From contig JANLIQ010000039.1 in the NCBI GenBank assembly GCA_024654065.1, forward strand, positions 1 through 20,234: a stretch of DNA of 20,234 nt. The letters run 5' to 3'. Below the pieces are notes generated by a model. It did no database searches. It was not told the origin of the DNA and saw nothing but the letters and a program-made list of their open reading frames with translations. The position numbers and the translations under genes are program-made. Shown piece by piece: positions 13,927 to 20,234 of this stretch. The DNA comes from Candidatus Berkelbacteria bacterium. GTDB lineage: Bacteria; Patescibacteriota; UBA1384; 2-12-FULL-50-11. Numbering within the stretch: the stretch's first letter is position 1; every line of letters starts with the position of its first letter.

Positions 13927-15615
13927 CTAACTCTCGGTATCTATAACCGAGACATCTGCTCCAGCGTGTTTAAAGTCTATCAATTGAAATTGGACGGTTT
14001 TATTACCGTTCCAAATATTTTCTGTTAAGTGTCCCGCGACATCTGCCCGATTAGATTTGTGGGTAGCAAACTTCTCAGCAAGCGAAAAACCAATTGCGGG
14101 TAAGGTTACCGAGTCTTTTGTTAGTAGTAATTGTATGTGTTTTTTTGCAGCACCGACTGGTTGAGGGTCTGTGAGCTCCACGTCACGAATAATGAAAGTT
14201 GGTCGTGGATTACCTAGTCCGTGAGGCTCAAGCTTTAAAAGTTCCTGGGCCTGGGAAAGGGTCGCATCTACTAGTTTTAAGAAGTCGTCAGCTTTTAGGG
14301 AAGATCTAGGAAGGATGCCGTCGAAATATTTCTTGGCGTGCTTTTTAAGGGCAGTCGCAAACGCCTCCCAGCTACCTGTTCGAGCAGTTAGCCCCGCTGC
14401 TTGTCGGTGGCCACCATACTGTTCCAAATGACTGCCCACAGAAGACAGGCCGTCAATAATTGGATAGCTACCAACCGAACGAGCGCTTGCTCTAACCTGG
14501 TCGTCAACTCGACTTCCAACAACTACTGGCCGGTAATATTTTTCCGCTAACTTCCCTGCCACCAGCCCAACCACACCGGAAGACCAGCCGTCCCCACTAA
14601 TTACGTAAACAAAATCTCCAGCACTGTTTTGCTGCCAAAGAGAGATTTCGGCTTGGGCTAAAACAGCCTCTACCAAGTCTTGCCTCTCGCGATTAAGCTG
14701 TTCGATCTGCCGTGCCAACTCACCGGCTTTAACTGAATCAGTCTCTCGAAGTAGGTCGTAAACTGGTCGGTTATCCCCCATACGTCCAGCCGCATTGAAA
14801 CGGGGTCCAATCGAGAATCCGAGAGATCCGGCACTCAACTCATCAACATTCAAACCCGCCAAGCCCATTAGCGCCGCCAGTCCTGGTCGCCGAGTTTTCT
14901 TGAGGACTTTTAAACCAAATTCAACCAAGGGGCGGTTTTCTCCCCGCATCTCCATCATGTCGGCAACAGTTGAGATAGCAACTAGATCTAACTGCCATTT
15001 TAGAAATCCCTCTGATAGTTGAGTTGGGAAGTCTTGCCGAAGAGCACAAGCGAGTTTGTAGGCTAAAGTACAGCCACAAATATTAGGAAAGGGGTACTTC
15101 GAATCTTTAAGATATGGGTCGACAATCGCTTCGGCCGGGGGCAACTCTCCCTCTGGAGGAAGATGGTGGTCTAGTACGATCGTCTTGACACCTAGACTAT
15201 TTAGTTTTTCGACAGCCTCTACGGAGGTCACGCCAGTATCAACAGTTATCAATAACTTAGCTTGTTCGGCTATGGGACCTATAAACGAATCTGTTAGTCC
15301 GTAACCTGTCTGGCGGGTTGGTAGGTAAACTTCGTAGATTAAGCCGAGACGTTGGCAAACAGATGCCAACAAGGCTGCGGCCGGAGTACCGTCAGCGTCG
15401 TAATCACCAAAAATTGCCACTGGCCACTTTTCCTTCACCGCCTTGACTATTAGTCTCCGTGCAACATCCATTTGAGGCAAAAGGTTGGGATCGTGGAGAT
15501 GTTTTAGAAAATCCATCTCTAATTCGTCAGGACTAATACCCCTGATCTGGCAGAGGTGATCAAGTAACGATCGGTTATTGTGACGCTTGTAAACCTGCCA
15601 TTTCTTAGCTGCCAT
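13927..15615 (-). CDS. recJ: Single-stranded-DNA-specific exonuclease RecJ
   Basis: 562 residues, a DHH-family 5'-3' exonuclease used in recombination and repair. Metal-binding motifs are in order: GDYDADG (70-76), ITVDTG (~124-129), DHH (149-151), then GPRFNAAGRMG (~270-280), ISGDGWSSGVVGLVAGKLAEKYYRPVVV (DHHA1 entry) and YGGHRQAAG (400-408). The C-terminal OB-like RecJ domain is also present. The ATG at 15615 shares its first base with the ftsQ stop (TGATG); a GTG one codon earlier is also possible. No strong Shine-Dalgarno precedes it (AAGTG only), which fits reinitiation after ftsQ. The length is typical. Finding it as the tail of a division gene cluster is notable. Confidence 0.95.
   Translation of the reverse strand: MAAKKWQVYKRHNNRSLLDHLCQIRGISPDELEMDFLKHLHDPNLLPQMDVARRLIVKAVKEKWPVAIFGDYDADGTPAAALLASVCQRLGLIYEVYLPTRQTGYGLTDSFIGPIAEQAKLLITVDTGVTSVEAVEKLNSLGVKTIVLDHHLPPEGELPPAEAIVDPYLKDSKYPFPNICGCTLAYKLACALRQDFPTQLSEGFLKWQLDLVAISTVADMMEMRGENRPLVEFGLKVLKKTRRPGLAALMGLAGLNVDELSAGSLGFSIGPRFNAAGRMGDNRPVYDLLRETDSVKAGELARQIEQLNRERQDLVEAVLAQAEISLWQQNSAGDFVYVISGDGWSSGVVGLVAGKLAEKYYRPVVVGSRVDDQVRASARSVGSYPIIDGLSSVGSHLEQYGGHRQAAGLTARTGSWEAFATALKKHAKKYFDGILPRSSLKADDFLKLVDATLSQAQELLKLEPHGLGNPRPTFIIRDVELTDPQPVGAAKKHIQLLLTKDSVTLPAIGFSLAEKFATHKSNRADVAGHLTENIWNGNKTVQFQLIDFKHAGADVSVIDTES
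13932..13952. terminator. Possible weak bidirectional terminator hairpin between convergent genes
   Basis: TCTCGGT and ACCGAGA form a perfect seven-pair stem around a seven-base loop. It spans the last codons of recJ and lies 16 bases after the PBP stop. On the minus strand it is followed by GTTAGTTTG, a loose U-rich tail; on the plus strand there is no U-run. With convergent stops only 10 bp apart, some termination signal is expected here, and this is the best candidate. Confidence 0.4.
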
Positions 15616-16388
15616 CACTTAGTGTAAACGTAGCCTGGTACCCGAACGTCAACCCGTTCAGTTATGCTGTCGCCCTTAGTAGCTAGTACGCCCGAAAGCG
15701 CTTCTACCTGAGAGCTTGAATCACCCGAGAGTAAGAATAAACCTTGAATCGGATTCTTGCCTGGTCGTTCTATTATGGCTGTTACTTGGTAAAGAGATTC
15801 GTTAAGTAATAGCGTTTTAGCAGTTAGCTGTTTTGTAGATAGTAGCTCAATGAGACGTCGATATTGGCTTATAATCTCCGGACTGGCAACAACTGACCCG
15901 AGCTTAATTGGCTGACGCTGAGTATCCTCGACTACCAATAAGTCACTTAAATCGGTTGGCTGGGCTGTAAATAACACACCTCTTTTGTCAACTGAGTAAA
16001 GCGATTCTCCGCTTTTCCAAATTATTTCGGCTGTTCGCAGAGATAAGCTGCATCGGAGCGTGGCAGGCAGGCCACGTCGACAAACAAAATCAGCCACCTC
16101 AAGATTATTGTGAGTTTTGCTGATCAGTCTCGAAACGGAAGAAGAAAAAATAGATTGGCCAAGTAGCCCGTTTAGTTCTGCTGATATATGTTCGTTTTTA
16201 TCGCCTAATAGCTCAACCGTTGTTAACCGCCAAACTGGTAAACGTCCAAGCAGTAGAAATATAGTAACAAGAATAATGAATAGCAGTATTGCTCGCCACG
16301 ACTTGTCTAGTCGTGGTCCTCTGCCGGAACTTTGCGGTACAACGTAGCTACTTCCAAATAATTTCGGGTTTCTTGCGCCTCGTTGCAT
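15615..16388 (-). CDS. ftsQ: Cell division protein FtsQ/DivIB
   Basis: 257 residues. A basic cytoplasmic N-terminus, one membrane helix (about 31-48), then a POTRA-like region starting WRLTTVELLGDKNEHISAELNGLLG and continuing to about residue 122 (SLSLRTAEIIWKSGESLYSVDKRGVLF), and a C-terminal beta domain ending VDVRVPGYVYTK, which resembles the usual FtsQ/DivIB ending (DLRVPGRV). FtsQ bridges the cytoplasmic ring to the septal wall synthases and is poorly conserved, so context helps: it lies directly after murC in a dcw cluster, the classical place. It starts 36 bp after murC; a weak GGAAA lies upstream of the ATG. The stop overlaps the recJ start. Confidence 0.85.
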   Translation of the reverse strand: MQRGARNPKLFGSSYVVPQSSGRGPRLDKSWRAILLFIILVTIFLLLGRLPVWRLTTVELLGDKNEHISAELNGLLGQSIFSSSVSRLISKTHNNLEVADFVCRRGLPATLRCSLSLRTAEIIWKSGESLYSVDKRGVLFTAQPTDLSDLLVVEDTQRQPIKLGSVVASPEIISQYRRLIELLSTKQLTAKTLLLNESLYQVTAIIERPGKNPIQGLFLLSGDSSSQVEALSGVLATKGDSITERVDVRVPGYVYTK

Positions 16389-16424
16389 TTAAGGGTATTT
16401 CCAGACAATTACGAACATTCTATT

Positions 16425-17828
16425 TTAAGTATCCGTTCGGGACAGCTGTTGGTAAACCTTGTACACATCACCTGCTCCCAGCAGTAGGACGACGTCATCT
16501 CCATCGATAGAACCGCTCAGTAGTTTTGCTACCTCCTCGGTTGTTGGTCTATACTCCATGTCTGGCTTAAGCGGTTTTAGAACCTTGATCAAAGCCTCTA
16601 TGGTAACGTAGCCTGATTTTTCCCGAGCCGAGGCAAAGATATTCAGAAGGATTACTTTGTCAGCACCAAGCAAACTTTCCGCAAATTCGTTGAGCAATCT
16701 GCCTGTTCGAGAGTACGTATGGGGCTGAAAAACAACCGTGATATTTTTAGTTGGAAAACGCTTGTGAGCAGCGTCAATCACAGCCTTAATGGCTGTTGGA
16801 TGGTGAGCGTAGTCGTCTATAATAACTGCGCCATTATACTCACCAAGAATTTGGAATCTGCGCATCGGTCCTACGAATTTGCGCAACGCTCTGGTTATTA
16901 CAGACTCTGTTACCCCCAAATGTCGAGCAACAATTATTGCTGCTGTAGCGTTTAAGGCGTTGTAAACACCAGCGAGCTTGGTTGTGAATGGCCCAATCTT
17001 CTTTTCCTCATGGAGAATGCTAAAAGTCATGTTCTCACCTTCATTTACTTCAATGACTTGAAATTGCGCGGAAGAATCTAGGCCGTAAGTCAGACAGGGT
17101 CGATCAACCCGGCGACTGACCAAGCGACGTACCAATGGCCAATCTATGCAAGCGATGATTGTTCCGTCTCGAGGAATCTTAATTGATAGTCTATAAAAAG
17201 CCTGATAGACTTCCTCGGCAGTTTGATACATATCTGGATGGTCCAACTCAATACTGGTAATGATGACGTGCTTGAGTGGAAAGTCTAAGAATTTTGGCTC
17301 GTTACTTTCCTCACTTTTTTTATATTCATCAGATTCAACAATAAAATATTTTCCTTGGCCAATGTGTCCATTGGCAGGTAGACCCGGAACGTACGGAGCG
17401 CCGATCATATAGCTTGGTGCAAAGCCGGCTTCTTGCAGAATAAACGCTAACAGTGCAGAAGTTGTAGTCTTTCCGTGTACTCCAGCAACCCCAATCCCTT
17501 CGAATTTTGCCATCAGCTCACCAAGGATTTCTGAAAAAGTTTTTACTTCTAGCCGGAGTCTTTTGGCTTCCTTGACTTCTAGATTCTCTGATCCAAAAGC
17601 CGCCGACAGGACAATCCGGGGCTTATCTTTTAAGTTGACTGGGTCAAAGCCATCAAAGACAGTGATGTTGCTTTGACGTAACACTTCCGAAGTTGGGAAC
17701 TCCTCAGCTGTATCGCTGCCGGTAACAATATAACCTAGCTCCTTGGCCATTATTGCAAGCCCCGACATCCCCATACCCTTAATCCCTATAAAATGTAGCT
17801 TATTGTTTACTTCTGCTCGCTTGGCCAT
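16425..17828 (-). CDS. murC: UDP-N-acetylmuramate--L-alanine ligase MurC
   Basis: 467 residues, an ATP-dependent Mur ligase adding the first amino acid to UDP-MurNAc in the cytosol. Seen: N-terminal nucleotide-binding GIKGMGMSGLA (15-25), ATP loop GVHGKTTTS (116-124, usually GTHGKTTT), VESDEY (164-169), SIELDHPDMY (192-201), VIIDDYAHHP (335-344) and FQPHTYSRT (367-375). The last two identify MurC. The ESDEYKK stretch is slightly reminiscent of Mpl, the tripeptide-recycling ligase, but the FQPHTYSRT region and the dcw context favour MurC. The start ATG overlaps the murG stop (TAATG) and is preceded by a strong AAAGGAG inside murG, which fixes the start. Confidence 0.94.
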   Translation of the reverse strand: MAKRAEVNNKLHFIGIKGMGMSGLAIMAKELGYIVTGSDTAEEFPTSEVLRQSNITVFDGFDPVNLKDKPRIVLSAAFGSENLEVKEAKRLRLEVKTFSEILGELMAKFEGIGVAGVHGKTTTSALLAFILQEAGFAPSYMIGAPYVPGLPANGHIGQGKYFIVESDEYKKSEESNEPKFLDFPLKHVIITSIELDHPDMYQTAEEVYQAFYRLSIKIPRDGTIIACIDWPLVRRLVSRRVDRPCLTYGLDSSAQFQVIEVNEGENMTFSILHEEKKIGPFTTKLAGVYNALNATAAIIVARHLGVTESVITRALRKFVGPMRRFQILGEYNGAVIIDDYAHHPTAIKAVIDAAHKRFPTKNITVVFQPHTYSRTGRLLNEFAESLLGADKVILLNIFASAREKSGYVTIEALIKVLKPLKPDMEYRPTTEEVAKLLSGSIDGDDVVLLLGAGDVYKVYQQLSRTDT

Positions 17829-18952
17829 TATATAGTTTCTCCTTTAGAGATAACTTCAACAGTTCTTTCAACAGCGCCTTGCTCGTTAAAGTACTTGCTC
17901 AGACGAGCTCCTAGGTTTTGTAGCTGAGCCTTATCTGCTAATAGTCGCTTAATATCGTCAGTAAATTTTTCGTTATTCAAGTCTTTCTCTTCTCGTAAGA
18001 CAGCTGCTCCAGCAGCTTGAAGGTGTAGCGCATTAGCCAGTTGATGATCACTTGCGGAGTTTGGTAACGGTACTAAATACATTGCTCGTGAGAAAAGTGC
18101 TGCTTCAGCAATGGTAGTAGCACTAGCACGGCTAACAATCAGGTCCGAGCTCCGGAAGTAGTAAGGCAGCTCTCGAGTAATAAAGGCAAAAGGTCGGTAG
18201 GCGTTCTGGTATTTCTTGCTCAATCCCTGAGCAATTGTTTTGTGCGAAAGTATCTCGGCCTCACCTGTAATGTGGACTACATCTGCTACCTGGACTATTT
18301 CAGGTAACGCCTCACGAACAAAGCGATTTATTGCTTTTGAACCTTGGATACCAGCAATAACAAGGATCAAAGGCCGCGACTTACGAACGCCTTGTAGATT
18401 AGCAGCCTGTCGTAGGGTGCGGCGTATCGGGATACCTACCTGCTCGAAACGACTATCGTGGTTGGGAAAAACCGACGGCGAAAAGGCTGTGAGGACTTTC
18501 GAAGCTACCCGCACTGAAATTCGATTTGTCAGTCCCATAACCGAATCTGATTCATGAATTACAATCCGTCTGCCTAAGAGTTTTGCTGCCATAACCATCG
18601 GTAAGGCAACGTATCCGCCCTTACTAAAGATTACCGGAGAACCAGTTGTTATTAGCAGGCTCAAGGCTTGAAAGTAGCCTCTGATAAACCTGCCTACGTC
18701 AAGAATGTTTTGGGTTACTGCTGCTAAACTCCAGTAGCGTCGCCACTTACCTGCGCTAATAGCTTTGAAGGGCCAGCCGTATTCAGCGACAACTTCACCT
18801 TCTCTACCAACTCGTCCACCGATGAAAATAAAGGGTATCTTGAGGCTGGCTAATTCTTCTCCAATTGCAACCAACGGAAAAATGTGGCCACCGGTGCCAC
18901 CTCCAACTAACAAGATTGGATGCTGATTATTTGTTGATTGGTTATCCATCAT
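17828..18952 (-). CDS. murG: Undecaprenyl-PP-MurNAc-pentapeptide UDP-GlcNAc transferase MurG
   Basis: 374 residues from the ATG at 18952. MurG makes lipid II by adding GlcNAc to lipid I on the inner membrane face. Visible: the donor/lipid-site motif LVGGGTGGHIFP near the N-terminus, FSKGGYVALP, HESDSVMGLTNR (family HExxxxxGLTNR), GIPIRR, and the sugar-nucleotide-binding SRASATTIAEAALFSRAMYLVPLP with the conserved acidic residue after TIA. The usual GGSQGA loop is GIQGS here. An upstream ATG at 18970 would lengthen the overlap with ftsW to 29 bp; the ATG pair at 18952/18949 has GAGAAAC before it and I prefer the first. The gene continues directly into murC with a TAATG overlap. Confidence 0.93.
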   Translation of the reverse strand: MMDNQSTNNQHPILLVGGGTGGHIFPLVAIGEELASLKIPFIFIGGRVGREGEVVAEYGWPFKAISAGKWRRYWSLAAVTQNILDVGRFIRGYFQALSLLITTGSPVIFSKGGYVALPMVMAAKLLGRRIVIHESDSVMGLTNRISVRVASKVLTAFSPSVFPNHDSRFEQVGIPIRRTLRQAANLQGVRKSRPLILVIAGIQGSKAINRFVREALPEIVQVADVVHITGEAEILSHKTIAQGLSKKYQNAYRPFAFITRELPYYFRSSDLIVSRASATTIAEAALFSRAMYLVPLPNSASDHQLANALHLQAAGAAVLREEKDLNNEKFTDDIKRLLADKAQLQNLGARLSKYFNEQGAVERTVEVISKGETI

Positions 18953-20066
18953 TTGTTTCTCGTGAGGCATTGGTCAAAACGCCTAATAACGCCATACTCA
19001 CAATTAGAGACGTACCACCATATGAGATCAGAGGCAAGGGCACGCCCGTTAAGGGCAGTACTCCGAGCATCCCGCCTACGTTAATTAGCATTTGCCCAAT
19101 GATAGCCGTTGTAATACCAGCGGTTATTAATTTTACGTATCTGCTATTAGCAGCGCGAGTTATTAGATACCCCCTCCAAGCAAGATAAAAGTACGCCAAA
19201 ACAACAATCATAGTTCGTATAAATCCCAACTCTTCTGCGATTACAGCAAAAATTGAATCGTTGTGTGACTCGGGCAGAAATGAGTATTTGCTTACACCTT
19301 GTCCGAACCCCACCCCCCATAAACCGCCTGTTCCAATCGCTATTTGAGCTTGATTACCGTGATAGGCACTCCCCAATTTATCTTGCTGGGAGCTGTTTTT
19401 ATTCAAGAAAGCCGTTAGTCGCGACGCTCGATACGGGGCCTTATATATAACCACCAGTAATAGCAAAGCACCGACAATAATAAGGGCGACATACTGCCAG
19501 ATATTTGCTTCGGCAATAAAGAGGATGGTTAAGGAAGATATAATAATAACCAAAGCTGTGCCCATATCTGGTTGGAGCATAATTAGGCCCACTACTAATC
19601 CCAATACGCAGATGAAGGGTATGAGCGTTTTAATGGGATCTTGAACATCACGTTCTTTGGCTGCTAGATTACCGGCAAAATATAATATTAGTAACAGCTT
19701 AACCACCTCGGCTGGTTGAAAGCGTAAAAACCCAATATCAATCCAGCGATGCACTCCGGCAATTTTAGGTCCGATGATCGGGAAAAATACCAGAGCCAAG
19801 AGGATTAATGCCGAAATTAAGAATAGGTTCCGATTATGGTACAAACCGTCCAGCGGTACTTTCATGAAGTAAAAGAAAACGCCAGCACCAATAATCCAGG
19901 CTACCAACTGGCGAATAAAGAAGTAGTAAGCGTTACCGGTCGTTTCCGCAGCTTGGATCTGTGAAGACGAAAGAATCATTATTAATCCAAATACTGATAA
20001 ACCCAGTGTTAGTATCGGTATCACCGTATCTATCTTGCGACGGAGCTTAATCTGACTTAGTTGCAT
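18942..20066 (-). CDS. ftsW: Septal peptidoglycan polymerase FtsW (SEDS family)
   Basis: 374 residues, about ten membrane spans. SEDS landmarks: HRWIDIGFLRFQPAEVVKLLL (106-126), MLQPDMGTAL (163-172), GVGFGQGVSKYSFLPE then SHNDSIFAVIAEELG (251-281), with D270 in the place of the essential aspartate, and GVLPLTGVPLPLISYGGTSL (335-354). FtsW, with a class B PBP, polymerises lipid II at the septum; no class B PBP is seen in this window. RodA and SpoVE share the fold, but the position between murD and murG is the classical ftsW place. The start ATG lies inside the end of murD (20 bp overlap) without a clear Shine-Dalgarno sequence; an in-frame GTG 13 codons further in cannot be excluded. Confidence 0.93.
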   Translation of the reverse strand: MQLSQIKLRRKIDTVIPILTLGLSVFGLIMILSSSQIQAAETTGNAYYFFIRQLVAWIIGAGVFFYFMKVPLDGLYHNRNLFLISALILLALVFFPIIGPKIAGVHRWIDIGFLRFQPAEVVKLLLILYFAGNLAAKERDVQDPIKTLIPFICVLGLVVGLIMLQPDMGTALVIIISSLTILFIAEANIWQYVALIIVGALLLLVVIYKAPYRASRLTAFLNKNSSQQDKLGSAYHGNQAQIAIGTGGLWGVGFGQGVSKYSFLPESHNDSIFAVIAEELGFIRTMIVVLAYFYLAWRGYLITRAANSRYVKLITAGITTAIIGQMLINVGGMLGVLPLTGVPLPLISYGGTSLIVSMALLGVLTNASRETNDG

Positions 20067-20234
20067 TTGTTACTAAATGTTTAAACTGATCACCACGGTC
20101 TGCAGCATTTTGAAACATATCCTTGCTGGCACAAGCAGGCGAGAGCAATACTACGTCCCCACTTTTGGCTGAATTCTTAGCCTGCCTGACCGCTTCGGCA
20201 AGCGTCTTGGGTGTATCGACAGCAATTCTCTGAG
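20047..20234 (-). CDS. murD: UDP-N-acetylmuramoylalanine--D-glutamate ligase MurD, C-terminal end only
   Basis: Only the last 62 codons are inside the window; the 5' part lies beyond the right edge. The readable part includes DTPKTLAEAVRQAK, then GDVVLLSPACASKDMFQNA and DRGDQFKHLV, a good match to the MurD C-terminal signature (GDVVLLSPACASFDMFxNxxERGxxF). MurD adds D-glutamate to UDP-MurNAc-L-Ala in the cytosol. The TAA at 20047-20049 falls inside ftsW, giving a 20-bp overlap. The piece is short, but the signature and the dcw position make the assignment solid. Confidence 0.9.
   Translation of the reverse strand, partial: QRIAVDTPKTLAEAVRQAKNSAKSGDVVLLSPACASKDMFQNAADRGDQFKHLVTNATKSD

Noticed and set aside
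16425..17828. Mpl (murein peptide ligase) instead of MurC.
   Set aside because: VESDEY looks a little like Mpl, but FQPHTYSRT, DDYAHHP and the dcw location favour MurC.

Overview
The window reads as chromosomal sequence from a small-genome, probably single-membrane bacterium. It is densely packed: the largest gap is about 230 bp and many genes overlap by a few bases. My best guess is a member of the Candidate Phyla Radiation (Patescibacteria). The grounds are a type IV pseudopilin with a SRSRDARRKSDL region after the hydrophobic helix, a class A penicillin-binding protein with Ig/FN3-like C-terminal domains, unusual aminoacyl-tRNA synthetase signature motifs, and substrate-binding proteins held by uncleaved N-terminal anchors rather than lipoprotein cysteines. 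This is inference; no rRNA is present to confirm it. TGA is used as a stop, so the UGA-glycine code of Gracilibacteria/Absconditabacteria is excluded. Good Shine-Dalgarno sequences (GGGAGG, AAAGGAG) exist before some genes and are absent before others.

Layout. (1) Positions 1-5575, minus strand: a branched-chain amino acid/amide (HAAT, Liv-type) ABC transporter operon in the order permease LivH, permease LivM, ATPase LivG, two paralogous membrane-anchored substrate-binding proteins, then a SAM-dependent methyltransferase that runs off the window. There is no second ATPase (LivF). (2) 5576-5802: a divergent intergenic region, rich in potential stems and carrying a perfect 8+8 bp palindrome. 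(3) 5803-7686, plus strand: a membrane protein with a degenerate PP2C-like domain, one transmembrane helix and a propeller-like exterior. (4) 7673-11034, minus strand: tyrS, a lone pseudopilin gene and argS, tightly linked; argS overlaps the end of the preceding plus-strand gene. (5) 11079-13916, plus strand: a bifunctional class A PBP, divergent from tyrS across a 44-bp interval that appears to hold two overlapping promoters. (6) 13927-20234, minus strand: a division and cell-wall (dcw) cluster murD (partial), ftsW, murG, murC, ftsQ, followed by recJ, which is translationally joined to ftsQ.

Functionally, the dcw genes make lipid II (MurD and MurC ligases, MurG transferase) and polymerise it (FtsW, and separately the class A PBP), with FtsQ linking synthesis to the divisome. 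The Liv operon would import amino acids or related amides, which fits an organism dependent on scavenging. The most unusual points are the one-ATPase, two-binding-protein Liv operon ending in a coupled methyltransferase, the probably inactive PP2C-like receptor protein, the altered HIGH motif of ArgRS and KMSKS motif of TyrRS, and the structured, palindrome-bearing gap at 5576-5802. No tRNA, rRNA, CRISPR array, insertion sequence or phage gene was seen.
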